Assembly (NCBI RefSeq): GCF_021088345.1
Contig: NZ_CP088156.1
Coordinates: 3,534,001-3,598,000 of the forward strand
Direction: 5' to 3'
Source: Bradyrhizobium ontarionense
GTDB lineage: Bacteria > Pseudomonadota > Alphaproteobacteria > Rhizobiales > Xanthobacteraceae
Length of the DNA: 64,000 nt
Positions 7,128-16,880 of this stretch are shown here, one piece after another. Position 1 is the stretch's first letter. Every line of letters starts with the position of its first letter. Below the pieces are notes generated by a model. That model was not told the DNA's origin, did no database searches, and worked only from the letters and a program-made list of their open reading frames with translations. The position numbers were made by a program, and so were the translations under genes.

Positions 7128-8662
7128 CGGCGCTCCAGCTCATGCGGCGCGGGCACGAGATCGTCGAGCACGCGCGCCGAGGACAGCACGCCCGGCAGGC
7201 CGGCGCCGGGATGCGTGCCCGCGCCGACCAGATAGAGCCGCTCGACCTCTTCACTCTTGTTGTGCGGCCGGAACCAGGCGCTCTGCATCAGCACCGGCTC
7301 GAGCCCGAAGGCGGCGCCGCGATAGGACAACAGGCGATGCTCGAAATCATCCGGCGTCAGCAGCCGCGATGTGACGAGCTGGCCGGCAAGGTCCGGCAGC
7401 AGCGTCTCGCTCAGCGCGGTCTCGATCCGCTTGCGGAACGGCTCGGCCGTGGCCGCCCAGTCGATGCCGCTCTCCTGATGCGGCACCGGCGACAGCACGT
7501 AGAAGGCATCGCAGCCATCGGGCGCCAGCGACGGATCGGTCGCGGTCGGCCGGTGCAGATAGAGGCTGAAATCATCCGCCAGCACCTTGCGGCGGAAGAT
7601 GTCGTCGAGCAGGCCGCGATAGCGCGGGCCGAGCAGGATGGTGTGATGCGCGACGTCGTCGTAGCGGCGCTTCGTGCCGAAATACCAGACGAACAGGCTC
7701 ATCGAATAGCGCGCGCGGTCGATGCGCGCATCGGTCCAGCGCCGCCGCGACACGCTCGGCAGCAGATGCTTGTAGGTCCAGGCCGCGCAGCCATTGGACA
7801 CGACGACATCGGCCGCGATCGTCTCCCCGGACGCGAGCCGCACGCCGGTGGCGACGCCATTCTTGGTCGTGATCTCGGTGACCGGGGTCGAGCAACGCAC
7901 CGCACCGCCCTGCCCCTCGATCAGGCCGACGAGTCCCTCGACGAGCGCGCCGGTGCCGCCCATCGCAAAGTGCACGCCCCAGCGCCGCTCGAGATAGGCG
8001 ATCAGGCAGTAGATCGACGTCGTCGTGAACGGATTGCCGCCGATCAGCAGCGGATGGAAGCTGAGGATGACGCGCAGCCGCTCGTCCCGGACATAGTGCG
8101 AGACGAGGCCGTAGACCGAGCGAAAGCTCTGCAGCTTGATCATCGCGGGCGCGATCTTCGCCATGTCCATGAACGACAGGAACGGCACGTCGCCAAGCTC
8201 CTCGAAGCCGATCTTGAAGATCGCCTCGCTCGCCTTCATGAAGCGCTCGTAACCGTCGACGTCGCCGGGTGCGATCCGGGCCACCTCGGCGCGCATCGCC
8301 GCCGCGTCGCCCGAGCAATCGAACACCGTGCCGTCGTCGAACCGGATGCGATAGAAAGGCGAGATCGGCTTGAGCGTGACGTCGTCGGACATCTTCCGCC
8401 CGCACAGCTGCCACAGCTCCTCGAACAGGAACGGCGCGGTGACGATGGTCGGGCCGGCATCAAAGGTGAAGCCGTCCTGGCGATTCACGTAGGCGCGGCC
8501 GCCGGGCGCATCGAGCTGCTCGTAGACGGTGACGCGATAGCCGCGCGCACCGAGCCGGACCGCCGCGGCCAGGCCACCGAAGCCGGAGCCGATCACGACC
8601 GCATGCGGCCGGTCTCCGAGCGCAGCCGGAACAGCGGCCTTGATGTTGGAGACGTCGAGCAT
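7124..8662 (-). CDS. crtI: Phytoene desaturase CrtI
   Basis: CrtI is the FAD-dependent desaturase that converts phytoene stepwise to neurosporene or lycopene. The 512-aa protein has the N-terminal FAD-binding motif VVIGSGFGGLAAAVRL (residues 22-37), GGRAYV and DAGPTIVT. The bacterial-type desaturase signature YLVGAGTHPGAGLPGV is near the C-terminus. ATG 8662 is preceded by two degenerate PpsR-like boxes, one of which overlaps the end of bchO, so the gene probably has its own regulated promoter as well as possible read-through from bchO. It overlaps crtB by 4 bp. Confidence 0.96.
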   Translation of the reverse strand: MLDVSNIKAAVPAALGDRPHAVVIGSGFGGLAAAVRLGARGYRVTVYEQLDAPGGRAYVNRQDGFTFDAGPTIVTAPFLFEELWQLCGRKMSDDVTLKPISPFYRIRFDDGTVFDCSGDAAAMRAEVARIAPGDVDGYERFMKASEAIFKIGFEELGDVPFLSFMDMAKIAPAMIKLQSFRSVYGLVSHYVRDERLRVILSFHPLLIGGNPFTTTSIYCLIAYLERRWGVHFAMGGTGALVEGLVGLIEGQGGAVRCSTPVTEITTKNGVATGVRLASGETIAADVVVSNGCAAWTYKHLLPSVSRRRWTDARIDRARYSMSLFVWYFGTKRRYDDVAHHTILLGPRYRGLLDDIFRRKVLADDFSLYLHRPTATDPSLAPDGCDAFYVLSPVPHQESGIDWAATAEPFRKRIETALSETLLPDLAGQLVTSRLLTPDDFEHRLLSYRGAAFGLEPVLMQSAWFRPHNKSEEVERLYLVGAGTHPGAGLPGVLSSARVLDDLVPAPHELERR

Positions 8663-8671
8663 AACCGAAAG

Positions 8672-8689
8672 CGTAAATTGAAATTGACG
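8672..8689. promoter_or_regulatory. Degenerate PpsR-like box upstream of crtI (proximal)
   Basis: CGTAAATTGAAATTGACG keeps the GT-N12-AC core with AT-rich interior but has C and G at the outermost positions instead of T and A. It sits 10 bp before the crtI start codon. Read as a weak member of the family; low certainty alone. Confidence 0.45.
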
Positions 8690-8706
8690 CTTTCGCCAGT
8701 CAAAAA

Positions 8707-8724
8707 CGTCAACTTAACTAGACA
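8707..8724. promoter_or_regulatory. PpsR-like box upstream of crtI (distal)
   Basis: CGTCAACTTAACTAGACA matches TGT-N12-ACA on the reverse strand except for one terminal base. It overlaps the last codons of bchO and lies 17 bp from the proximal box. Its AACTAGACA end resembles the GCTAGACA end of box 2 upstream of crtD. Confidence 0.5.
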
Positions 8725-9619
8725 TTTTCTGCTGCACTGCGAGCACGCCGGCCCGCTCGGCGGCTTGGACGATCAGGCCGGCGATCCGGGCCGGCTGTTC
8801 CTCATGGGCCAAATGACCAAGGCCATCAATGAGTTCGAGCTGCGCCTGCGGCACCAATTGGCGCACCCGATACGCCACGTCAGGCGGGATGGCGCGGTCG
8901 TGGGTGGCCGCGATCAGCAGCAGCGCGGTGTTCAGCCGCGGCAGGTCGCGCAGCAGGGGATGCAGGTCCCAGTTCGCCATCATCTCCAGCGCGGCGGCGA
9001 CATGGCCGGGACTGCCGACCAGCCGCAGGTAGAGCCGCTCGCCGTTGGCATCAATGGTCGAGCCGGTGCCCTTCAACAGCCGATGCACCGCGGCCGGGTC
9101 GCGGCCCCGCCAGGCGAACAAGCGCGGCACCAGCGGGTTGAGCGCCATCATCTTGGCAAGCGGCGACAGGAATTGCGCGGCCATGCCGCCGAACGGCAGA
9201 TAGGCGCCGTTGAGGCTGACGATCAGCTTCGGCGCGATCAGGCCGTCCAGCGTCATCCGGGTGAGGATCGCCGCGCCCGCCGAGTGACCGATCGCGATGT
9301 CGGGCTTGATCGCAAGCCGCTCGCACAGGCCCGCGAGGTCGCGCGCCATACCGTCGAGCGACAGCCGCTGCCAGCGCGGCGTCGCGGTGAAGCCGTGCCC
9401 CGAGAGATCGGGGGCCACCACGGTGAAACGCTTGGCGAGCAGCGGCGCGAGGTCGCGCCAGGAATGGGTCGCAGCACCGGTGCCGTGCGCGAGCAGCGCG
9501 ACCGGCCCCTCGCCCATGATCTGCACATGCCAGCGCAGGCCGGCGGCCTCGATGAAGCGGCTGGCCGCGCGATGAGGCCAGTCCCTGCCGTTGACGCTCC
9601 AGTTCAGCTTGTCGTTCAT
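8714..9619 (-). CDS. bchO: Magnesium-chelatase-associated alpha/beta hydrolase BchO
   Basis: BchO is a conserved alpha/beta-hydrolase-fold protein encoded beside Mg-chelatase genes in purple bacteria; its exact reaction is unsettled. This 301-aa copy keeps an intact-looking triad: nucleophile elbow AIGHSAGA (Ser113), an oxyanion region LAHGTGAATHSW, and a C-terminal GLGHLAHEEQP with the His. The N-terminal WSVNGRDWPHRAASRF is typical of BchO. I prefer ATG 9619 to the upstream TTG at 9631. It follows the catalytically suspect hydrolase by 45 bp in the same operon. Confidence 0.9.
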   Translation of the reverse strand: MNDKLNWSVNGRDWPHRAASRFIEAAGLRWHVQIMGEGPVALLAHGTGAATHSWRDLAPLLAKRFTVVAPDLSGHGFTATPRWQRLSLDGMARDLAGLCERLAIKPDIAIGHSAGAAILTRMTLDGLIAPKLIVSLNGAYLPFGGMAAQFLSPLAKMMALNPLVPRLFAWRGRDPAAVHRLLKGTGSTIDANGERLYLRLVGSPGHVAAALEMMANWDLHPLLRDLPRLNTALLLIAATHDRAIPPDVAYRVRQLVPQAQLELIDGLGHLAHEEQPARIAGLIVQAAERAGVLAVQQKMSS

Positions 9620-9664
9620 GCCGACGATCAATCCGGATTGCGCTCAGCCCAGCGGCGTTGCGGC

Positions 9665-10633
9665 TCACGCGCCGGCCGCGCGCGTCTGGAAATCATCGTA
9701 GCTGGCTACGACTTTATCAAGCTGTTCGAACTGCGGCAGCGCGCCGGTCTGCAACACCTCGATCTGCCAGTTCGGCAGCCCCTCCACGGCATGCTTGCCC
9801 TGGTAATCGACGAAATCACCGCGCACGCCATGCACCATCCACACCGGCATCGACAGCGCCTGATAGAGCTTCAGCGCATGGACGCTGAACATGTATCCGG
9901 ACACGAAGGAGTACGGCGCGTTCTCCGCACCGGGCTGGTGGGTGGTGATGTAGTCGTACTCCAGCAGCCCCTCGTCGATGTCCTTCCGACCGAAGGTCTT
10001 GCGCAGGAAGAAGCGGATGCTGGCCCGCGACGTCAGCAGCGAGAAGAAGCGCTGTTTCCACAGCGGCACGGTGAAGATGTTGCGCAGCCACGGCATGGCG
10101 CGGGTCGCATCCTTGTCGCCGCCCTTCTTGGCCGCCGCTTCCGCGCGGCGATCGAGGCCCGTCGGGCTGATCAGCCCGAGCGTTCGAAACAGGTTGGCCG
10201 CCTCGGTGCCGGCGCGTGCGGCGAACTCGCAGCTCAGCGACAGCGCGATGGCATCGATCGGCGTATCGCCGTGACGGCGGCGAATTTCTTTCGCCGCCAG
10301 CAGGATCGCGTCGGTCATGATGCGCGGCGTGTAGATGCGGTCGGCGCGGTCCGACAGGCCGAAGCCCGGCAGGTCGAACGCATAGACCTGACGCGTGTGG
10401 CGGTAGTGCTCGAACAGCGGCTTCATCTCGTAGGCCGTCGCCGCGGCATTGACGCTGTGGATCAAGAGCAGTGGCCGCTGCTCGGTCGGCGCGGTGGGTC
10501 CGTCGCCGTAGCAAGTGATGCGGCCGCAGCGCGAATCAGCGAGCTCGAAACGCGGCGCGGCGAGCGGCGGCGGCATCGTCACGGCGCGCGGGGCCGCTGC
10601 ATGATCACTCTGTGTGGTCGAGGCGACCTGCAT
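9665..10633 (-). CDS. Alpha/beta-hydrolase-fold protein inserted between bchD and bchO, probably lacking the catalytic His
   Basis: A 322-aa alpha/beta-hydrolase-fold protein with LLLIHSVNAAATAYEMKP as oxyanion-hole region, VYAFDLPGFGLSDR after strand 4, and a nucleophile elbow ALSLS (Ser132) in place of the usual GxSxG. Near the C-terminus, where BchO has GHLAHEEQP, this protein has GALPQFEQL, so the expected catalytic His appears to be Ala. That suggests a non-hydrolytic or altered activity. A good ribosome-binding site (AGGAG, 6-bp spacing) precedes ATG 10633. Its position inside bchI-bchD-x-bchO ties it to pigment synthesis, but I do not know a specific role. Confidence 0.85.
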   Translation of the reverse strand: MQVASTTQSDHAAAPRAVTMPPPLAAPRFELADSRCGRITCYGDGPTAPTEQRPLLLIHSVNAAATAYEMKPLFEHYRHTRQVYAFDLPGFGLSDRADRIYTPRIMTDAILLAAKEIRRRHGDTPIDAIALSLSCEFAARAGTEAANLFRTLGLISPTGLDRRAEAAAKKGGDKDATRAMPWLRNIFTVPLWKQRFFSLLTSRASIRFFLRKTFGRKDIDEGLLEYDYITTHQPGAENAPYSFVSGYMFSVHALKLYQALSMPVWMVHGVRGDFVDYQGKHAVEGLPNWQIEVLQTGALPQFEQLDKVVASYDDFQTRAAGA

Positions 10634-10764
10634 GACGTGCTCCTGTGTGACGGCTTCATGTCGAACGGCGCGATCATTTGCTGCCGTGCCCGAGCATAGC
10701 GATGACCGGACAGCTTGTCAGTCGCCGTTGGGAACGCCGCCTGACGCCAGGGGTTCCAGCGCTG

Positions 10765-12510
10765 TCAGCCGCGGCCGGCTTGCGCCATGACGGCCTGCGA
10801 CAACCGTGCGGCATCGGCATGAGGCAGCGCGACGTAACGCGCCTGCATCGCACCGGCGAGCTGCGCGGCCTTGTCCTGCGGCCGTGGCGAGGAATCGACC
10901 AGCACCACGGGAATGCCGGTGAGCGCGAGTTGCCTTGCGGCGACGAGCGCTTCCGCCTCGGCCTCGCCGCGGCCGCCGACGCCGTCACGCGCGACATTGG
11001 CGCGGCCGTCGGTCATCAGCACGATGGTCGGCGCCTGGCCCTTGGCCTTCACGGCGAGCGCGAGCTCGGTCGCGGCGAAGATCGCCGCCGACAGCGGTGT
11101 GCCGCCGCCGCCCGGCAGTGCCGCGAGGCTGCGCTTGGCCCGCGTCAAGGATCGCGTCGGCGGCAGCAGCAGCTCCGCACTCTTGCCGCGAAACGCGATC
11201 AGCGCCACCTCGTCGCGGCGGATGTAGCATTCGGCGAGCAGCAGCTCGACGGCGCCCTTGACCTCCGCGAGCCGCTGCAGCGCCGACGAGCCGGAGGCAT
11301 CGACGACGAAGATCGTCGTGGTGCCCGAGCGCTGCTTGAAGCGGGTGATACGGATGTCGTCCTTGTGGACGATCAGCCGGCCGCTCTTGTCGGAGCGTTG
11401 CGTCCGCCGGCGCAGCGGCTGCCACGGCGCCGCCGCACGCAAGGTCTCGAGCACGTTGAGCCGCGCGCCGGCCCGCCACTCGCCGCGCCGCGAACCAATG
11501 GGGCGGCCGCGCTTCGGCGCCTTCTGCGCGGTGCCCTGCTTGCTGGCACTGCTCGATCGCATGCGCATCGCACGCTCGTCCTGCAGACGCTTCAGCAGAT
11601 CAGCCGGAATGGCAGCCTGCGCCGCGTCGAGCACGCGATCCTCCAGCGGACCGTCGTTGCTGCGATCGTCCTGCTCGCTCTCGGCCGACTCGTTCTGCGA
11701 CTCCGGCGCCTCGTTGCTCTCGTTGTCATCCTCCATGGCCGGCAGCCTGGTTGCGCGCGGCGCCAACACCAGCCGCGCGGCGCAGGCGATGTGCGGCTCG
11801 GCGACATCAGTCTCGCCATCCAGCGCCGCAGCGATGCGCGCGACGCGACAAGCGAGCAATGGCGCGCGCAGCGAATCGATGCCGAGCGCGCAGGCCGTCG
11901 TCGTCAACGCCGCAATCGCATCGTCGGACAGACGAATCTGCGGCAGCAGCGCACGCGCCGCAGCGATGTCGGACGATTTGAACAGGCTCTCGCCGAGATC
12001 GGCGCGCGCGACCGTGCCGAGATCGAGATGGCAGGCCAGGCGATCGGCGAGCGCGGGCGACACGCGTTCATCACCGATGCCCTCATCGAGCGCAATCAGG
12101 CCGAACCGCGACGGCACGCGCAGCGACATGCCATCGCGCTCGATGCTGACCGTGCCGGTGTCGAGCGCGGCTGTGAGATGCGCGATCGTCGACGGCGCGA
12201 TGCGCTCGGCCATCACCGCGATCAGCACACCACCATCGGCCTCGGCGAGCAGCCCATGCTGCAGGACCGGACATCCCGACTGCAGGGTCGCGGCGAGATC
12301 GAGGCCGCCGAGCAGGCGGTCATCGGAGATCGACGGAGGCAGCTTGCGAATGACAGTGGAGGCCGGCATCAGCTCGCGCACGAGGTCGAGCCAATGCTCG
12401 CGCACCGGCCCAGCGCCCGCGCGCAGCAGCACCGACGCCACGACGGGATCAATCGCAGCCAGCGCGGCCGCGATCATCGAATCTGCCCAGATCGTGGCTC
12501 CGTCGCTCAC
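10765..12510 (-). CDS. bchD: Magnesium chelatase subunit D, BchD
   Basis: BchD forms the double AAA+ ring with BchI that drives Mg insertion into protoporphyrin IX by BchH. The 581-aa protein has an N-terminal AAA+-like half with no canonical Walker A, as usual for BchD. A strongly acidic linker follows (about residues 258-285, rich in Glu, Asp, Ser and Asn), then a basic stretch, then a C-terminal von Willebrand A/integrin I domain with the MIDAS motif DASGS at 404-408. Its ATG overlaps the bchI stop in an ATGA. bchH is not in the window. Confidence 0.95.
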   Translation of the reverse strand: MSDGATIWADSMIAAALAAIDPVVASVLLRAGAGPVREHWLDLVRELMPASTVIRKLPPSISDDRLLGGLDLAATLQSGCPVLQHGLLAEADGGVLIAVMAERIAPSTIAHLTAALDTGTVSIERDGMSLRVPSRFGLIALDEGIGDERVSPALADRLACHLDLGTVARADLGESLFKSSDIAAARALLPQIRLSDDAIAALTTTACALGIDSLRAPLLACRVARIAAALDGETDVAEPHIACAARLVLAPRATRLPAMEDDNESNEAPESQNESAESEQDDRSNDGPLEDRVLDAAQAAIPADLLKRLQDERAMRMRSSSASKQGTAQKAPKRGRPIGSRRGEWRAGARLNVLETLRAAAPWQPLRRRTQRSDKSGRLIVHKDDIRITRFKQRSGTTTIFVVDASGSSALQRLAEVKGAVELLLAECYIRRDEVALIAFRGKSAELLLPPTRSLTRAKRSLAALPGGGGTPLSAAIFAATELALAVKAKGQAPTIVLMTDGRANVARDGVGGRGEAEAEALVAARQLALTGIPVVLVDSSPRPQDKAAQLAGAMQARYVALPHADAARLSQAVMAQAGRG

Positions 12511-13553
12511 GATGCGAACAGCTCGTTGAGCGCGCGCTCGACCCGCACCGACGAGCCGGAATCGTCGAGCGGATTGCGCCGCAGCCGATGCTGCAGCGCC
12601 ATCGGCGCCACGGTCTTCAGATGGCTGTCATCGACCGCCTTGGCCCCATCGAGCGCCGCCGCAGCGCGCGCGGCCCGCATCAAGGTCAACTCGCCGCGCA
12701 GGCCGTCGGTGCCGAGCGCCATGCACAGCCGCGCCGTCTTCTCCAGTTCGCGATCGGCGACCTTGACCGAACCGATATGCTCGCGCGCGGCCAGGATGCG
12801 CTTGCGGTGCTTGGCCTCCTCCTTGTCCCAATGCGCAACGAAAGCGGCCTGGTCGGTCTCGAAGGCGTCGCGTCGCTTGATGACCTCGATGCGCGTCGGC
12901 AGATCACCGGGCGTCTTGACCTCGACCGAGAGACCGAAGCGATCGAGCAGCTGCGGCCGCAATTCGCCCTCCTCCGGATTGCCGGTGCCCACCAGCACGA
13001 TGCGCGCGGGATGACGGATGCTCAGTCCGTCGCGCTCGACGACGTTCTCGCCGGAGGCGGCGACATCGAGCAGCAGGTCGACGAGATGATCCTCCAGCAG
13101 ATTGACCTCGTCGATATAGAGAAAGCCGCGATTGGCGCGCGCCAGCAGACCCGGCTCGAACGACTTCTCGCCATGGGCCAGCGCGCGCTCGAGATCGAGC
13201 GCGCCGACGACGCGGTCCTCGGTGGCGCCGAGCGGCAGGTCGATGACCGGCACCGGCACCTGATGCGCCTTCAGCGCGGCCGGCTTCTTCGCCTTGCCGC
13301 CGGGCTTGGAGCGTGCGCGGCACGCAGCGCATTGCGCGGCGGCATCGGCCGGATCGCATTGATAGGGACAGCCGACCACGGCGCTCATCGGCGGCAGCAG
13401 CGCAGCAAGCGCGCGCACCGCGGTGGACTTGCCGGCGCCGCGATCGCCGAACGCCAGCACGCCGCCGACCTTCGGATCGACGGCCGCGATCATCAGCGCC
13501 AGCTTCATCTCGTCCTGGCCGACGATGGCCGAGAACGGAAATGCTATCCCCAT
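12507..13553 (-). CDS. bchI: Magnesium chelatase ATPase subunit I, BchI
   Basis: BchI is the ATP-hydrolysing AAA+ subunit of Mg-chelatase. The 348-aa protein has PFSAIVGQDEMKLAL at the N-terminus, Walker A GDRGAGKST (36-44), a Cys-containing insertion (GCPYQCDPADAAAQCAAC, 61-78), Walker B GFLYIDEVNLL (143-153) and the sensor-1 region GTGNPEEGELRPQLLDRFG. ATG 13553 is chosen over the upstream start at 13598 because AGGGGAAG (13557-13564) is correctly spaced and the protein then begins like its relatives. A TGT-N12-ACA box lies 36 bp upstream. hutU ends only 93 bp away on the same strand. Confidence 0.95.
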   Translation of the reverse strand: MGIAFPFSAIVGQDEMKLALMIAAVDPKVGGVLAFGDRGAGKSTAVRALAALLPPMSAVVGCPYQCDPADAAAQCAACRARSKPGGKAKKPAALKAHQVPVPVIDLPLGATEDRVVGALDLERALAHGEKSFEPGLLARANRGFLYIDEVNLLEDHLVDLLLDVAASGENVVERDGLSIRHPARIVLVGTGNPEEGELRPQLLDRFGLSVEVKTPGDLPTRIEVIKRRDAFETDQAAFVAHWDKEEAKHRKRILAAREHIGSVKVADRELEKTARLCMALGTDGLRGELTLMRAARAAAALDGAKAVDDSHLKTVAPMALQHRLRRNPLDDSGSSVRVERALNELFAS

Positions 13554-13589
13554 GAGCTTCCCCTGCGCCGCGACGAGTTCCCGTCGCGT

Positions 13590-13607
13590 TGTCAGCATGA
13601 GACCACA
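13590..13607. promoter_or_regulatory. PpsR-type box upstream of bchI (TGT-N12-ACA)
   Basis: TGTCAGCATGAGACCACA is an exact TGT-N12-ACA match in the 93-bp hutU-bchI gap. The interior is less AT-rich than the crtE/crtD boxes, so the match is weaker than the pair there, but its place in front of bchIDO is where the regulator would be expected. Confidence 0.55.
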
Positions 13608-13646
13608 ATCAGGGGCAGCTCTTCAACCCATCAGGAATGGACGCCC

Positions 13647-15317
13647 TCAGCGTGCCAGGCTCGGCAGATCGAGGCCGCTGGCCTCGGCGCAGGCGATCGC
13701 GTCCTCGTATCCGGCGTCGGCATGGCGCATCACGCCGGTGGCCGGATCGTTCCACAACACGCGCTCCAGCCGCCGCGCCGCATCCGGCGTACCGTCGGCG
13801 ACGATCACCATGCCGGCATGCTGCGAATAGCCGATACCGACGCCGCCGCCATGATGCAGCGACACCCAGGTCGCGCCGCTCGCGCAGTTCAGAAGTGCGT
13901 TCAGCAGCGGCCAGTCCGACACCGCGTCGGAGCCGTCCTTCATTGCCTCGGTCTCGCGATTGGGGCTCGCCACCGAGCCGGAATCCAGATGATCGCGCCC
14001 GATCACGATCGGCGCCTTCAATTCGCCGCGCGCCACCATCTCGTTGAAGGCGAGCCCGAGGCGATGGCGATCGCCGAGCCCGACCCAGCAGATCCGCGCC
14101 GGCAGGCCCTGGAACTTGATGCGCTGCCGCGCCATGTCGAGCCAGTTGTGCAGGTGCTTGTTGTCCGGCAGCAGCTCCTTCACCTTGGCGTCTGTCTTGT
14201 AGATGTCCTGCGGATCGCCCGACAGCGCAGCCCAACGGAACGGGCCGATGCCGCGACAGAACAAGGGACGGATATACGCCGGCACGAAGCCTGGAAAATC
14301 GAAAGCGTTGGCGAGGCCCATGTCCTTCGCCATCTGGCGGATATTGTTGCCGTAGTCGAGCGTCGGGATGCCCATGGCGTGGAAGTCGAGCATTGCCTGG
14401 ACATGGCCGACCATCGAGCTCTTCGCGGCCTGCTCGACTGCTTTCGGCTCCGACGTGCGCCCGGCTTCCCACTCAGCCAGCGTCCAGCCCTTCGGCAGAT
14501 AGCCGTTGATCGGATCGTGCGCGCTGGTCTGATCGGTGACGATGTCCGGGCGCACACCGCGGCGCACGAGTTCCGGGAAGACCTCGGCCGCATTGCCGAG
14601 CAGGCCGACCGACACCGCCTTCTTCGTCACGGCAGCCTCGGCCATCAGCGCCAGCGCCTCGTCAAGCGTGGCCGCCTGGCGATCGAGATAGCCGGTGCGC
14701 AGCCGCATCTCGATGCGGCTCGGCTGGCATTCGACCGCAAGCATCGAGGCGCCGGCCATCGTCGCCGCCAGCGGCTGCGCACCGCCCATGCCGCCGAGGC
14801 CGGCGGTCAGGATCCACTTGCCAGAGAGATCGCCATTGTAGTGACGACGGCCGATCTCGACGAAGGTCTCGTAGGTGCCCTGCACGATGCCCTGGCTGCC
14901 GATATAGATCCAGGAGCCGGCCGTCATCTGGCCGTACATCATCAGGCCCATTTTATCGAGCGCATTGAAGTGATCGAGCGTCGCCCAATGCGGCACGATG
15001 TTGGAGTTGGCGATCAGCACGCGCGGCGCATCAGGATGGGTGCGGAAGATGCCGACCGGCTTGCCCGACTGCACCACCAGGGTCTGGTCCGCCTCCAGCT
15101 TGCGCAAAGAGGCGACGATGCGATCAAAACTGTCCCAGTCGCGTGCGGCGCGGCCGATGCCGCCATAGACGATCAGCTCGCTCGGCTTCTCCGCCACATC
15201 AGGATCGAGATTGTTCATCAGCATCCGCAGCGGCGCTTCGGTGAGCCAGCTCTTGGCGCTGATGTCGCTTCCAACAGGCGCGCGGATCACCCGCTCATTG
15301 TCCAGGCGTCGGTTCAT
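13647..15317 (-). CDS. hutU: Urocanate hydratase HutU
   Basis: HutU hydrates urocanate to imidazolone propionate using tightly bound NAD+ as electrophile. The 556-aa protein shows the NAD-binding motif [11 protein letters not shown] (171-181), [26 protein letters not shown] (344-369) and ARICWVGLG, whose Cys falls at residue 410, the number of the known active-site Cys in Pseudomonas putida urocanase. Length and motifs are normal. It is third in the leftward hutI-hutH-hutU run, 15 bp after hutH. No terminator is evident before bchI. Confidence 0.97.
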   Translation of the reverse strand: MNRRLDNERVIRAPVGSDISAKSWLTEAPLRMLMNNLDPDVAEKPSELIVYGGIGRAARDWDSFDRIVASLRKLEADQTLVVQSGKPVGIFRTHPDAPRVLIANSNIVPHWATLDHFNALDKMGLMMYGQMTAGSWIYIGSQGIVQGTYETFVEIGRRHYNGDLSGKWILTAGLGGMGGAQPLAATMAGASMLAVECQPSRIEMRLRTGYLDRQAATLDEALALMAEAAVTKKAVSVGLLGNAAEVFPELVRRGVRPDIVTDQTSAHDPINGYLPKGWTLAEWEAGRTSEPKAVEQAAKSSMVGHVQAMLDFHAMGIPTLDYGNNIRQMAKDMGLANAFDFPGFVPAYIRPLFCRGIGPFRWAALSGDPQDIYKTDAKVKELLPDNKHLHNWLDMARQRIKFQGLPARICWVGLGDRHRLGLAFNEMVARGELKAPIVIGRDHLDSGSVASPNRETEAMKDGSDAVSDWPLLNALLNCASGATWVSLHHGGGVGIGYSQHAGMVIVADGTPDAARRLERVLWNDPATGVMRHADAGYEDAIACAEASGLDLPSLAR

Positions 15318-15332
15318 GACGATTGGTCCCTT

Positions 15333-16880
15333 TCATCCAAGCTTGGGAAATGTCTCGCGTCCGAGTGCGCCGGCCGCAGCTTTGGCCAACACACCGCCCG
15401 CCACCAGCGCGGCCGCCTTCCCCAGGTCATCGGCCATGTAGCGGTCGTTCCCCAGGGCCGGCACATGCGCGCGCAGGGCGCCGATCACGGCCGAGAGCGC
15501 GGCGCTGGTGCCGTGCGGCGCACGCAGCTCGATGCCTTGTGCGGCGACCAGCAGCTCGATGCCGATGATGTGCGCGAGGTTGTCGGCCATGTCGTGTAGC
15601 CGCCGCGCCGCATGCGCCGCCATGGAGACATGATCTTCCTGGTTGGCGCTGGTCGGCGTCGAGTCGATCGAGCACGGCAGCGCGCGCTGCTTGTTCTCGG
15701 CGAACAGCGCAGCCGCCGTCACCTCGGCAATCATGAAGCCGGAGTTCAAGCCCGGCTCCGGTGTGAGGAACGGCGGCAGGCCGAAGTTCAGCGCAGGGTC
15801 GACCAGCGTCGCGATCCGCCGTTCGCTGATCGCGCCTAGCTCAGACAGCGCCAGCGCGATCTGGTCGGCAGCGAACGCCACCGGCTCGGCGTGGAAATTG
15901 CCGCCGGAGATGATCTCGCCGGTCTCGACCAGCACCAGCGGATTGTCGGTGACCGCATTGGCCTCGGTCACCAGCGTACGCGCCGCCTGCGTCAGCAGAT
16001 CGAGCGCGGCGCCGGCGACCTGCGGCTGGCAGCGCAGGCAATATGGATCCTGCACGCGCTCGTCGCCTTCGAGATGCGACAAGCGAATGGCGCTGCCGTC
16101 GAGCAGCTCGGTCAGGACGCGGCCGGCCGCGATCTGGCCGGGATGGCCGCGCAGCGCCTGGATCTCGGGGCGGAACGGCGCGGTCGAGGCCATCGCAGCA
16201 TCGACCGACAGCGCACCGGTGACCAGCGCGGCGTTAAGGAGATCCTGCGCACGGAGCAGGCCAGCGAGCGCGTAAGCGGTCGAGAACTGCGTGCCGTTGA
16301 TGAGCGCGAGCCCCTCCTTGGGTCCGAGCGTCACCGGCGCGAGCCCCGCACGCGCCAGCGCGTCGCGCCCGGGGACGAGCCGGCCGTCGAGGAAGGCCTG
16401 GCCCTCGCCGATCATCACAGCTGTCATATGCGCGAGCGGCGCGAGATCGCCGGAGGCGCCGACCGAACCCTGCTGCGGTACGAACGGGCACACGTCGTGC
16501 GCCAGCATCGCCTGCAACTGATCGATGATGTCACGCCGCACGCCGGAGGCGCCGCGGCCGAGCGAGATGATCTTGAGCGCCATCATCAGCCGCACGATCG
16601 GCTCCGGCGTCGCCGGACCGACGCCGCAGCAATGCGAGACGATCAAATTGCGCTGGAGCTGTGCGGTCTGATCCGGCGGGATGCGCTTCGACGCGAGCTT
16701 GCCGAAGCCGGTGTTGATGCCATAGACGGGATCGGCGCCCTGCGCAGCCTTGGCCACGATGGCGGCAGCGGCCTCCACACGGGGCCAGTAAGCGGGATCA
16801 AGCGCGAGCGCCGCACCATTGTAGACCTGCGCGAGGTCGTCGAGACTGACGCGGCCGGGCGCCGCTGTTATCGCGCTCAT
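15333..16880 (-). CDS. hutH: Histidine ammonia-lyase HutH
   Basis: HutH removes ammonia from histidine to give urocanate. The 515-aa protein contains the MIO-forming tripeptide in [15 protein letters not shown], with Ala-Ser-Gly at 142-144, matching the Ser143 position of the P. putida enzyme. [14 protein letters not shown] (51-64) and the C-terminal half with QEDHVSMA are also typical. ATG 16880 overlaps the hutI stop in an ATGA and gives the expected N-terminus; a start further upstream would run deep into hutI. It is translationally coupled to hutI. Confidence 0.97.
   Translation of the reverse strand: MSAITAAPGRVSLDDLAQVYNGAALALDPAYWPRVEAAAAIVAKAAQGADPVYGINTGFGKLASKRIPPDQTAQLQRNLIVSHCCGVGPATPEPIVRLMMALKIISLGRGASGVRRDIIDQLQAMLAHDVCPFVPQQGSVGASGDLAPLAHMTAVMIGEGQAFLDGRLVPGRDALARAGLAPVTLGPKEGLALINGTQFSTAYALAGLLRAQDLLNAALVTGALSVDAAMASTAPFRPEIQALRGHPGQIAAGRVLTELLDGSAIRLSHLEGDERVQDPYCLRCQPQVAGAALDLLTQAARTLVTEANAVTDNPLVLVETGEIISGGNFHAEPVAFAADQIALALSELGAISERRIATLVDPALNFGLPPFLTPEPGLNSGFMIAEVTAAALFAENKQRALPCSIDSTPTSANQEDHVSMAAHAARRLHDMADNLAHIIGIELLVAAQGIELRAPHGTSAALSAVIGALRAHVPALGNDRYMADDLGKAAALVAGGVLAKAAAGALGRETFPKLG

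Noticed and set aside
6779..10699. A very long open frame (over 1300 codons) on the plus strand across crtB, crtI, bchO and the hydrolase gene.
   Set aside because: It is antisense to well-supported genes and reads as Arg/His/Asp-rich low-complexity protein, the usual artefact of high third-position GC.
12588..15599. A roughly 1000-codon plus-strand frame across bchI and hutU.
   Set aside because: Antisense shadow of recognised genes; no family signature.
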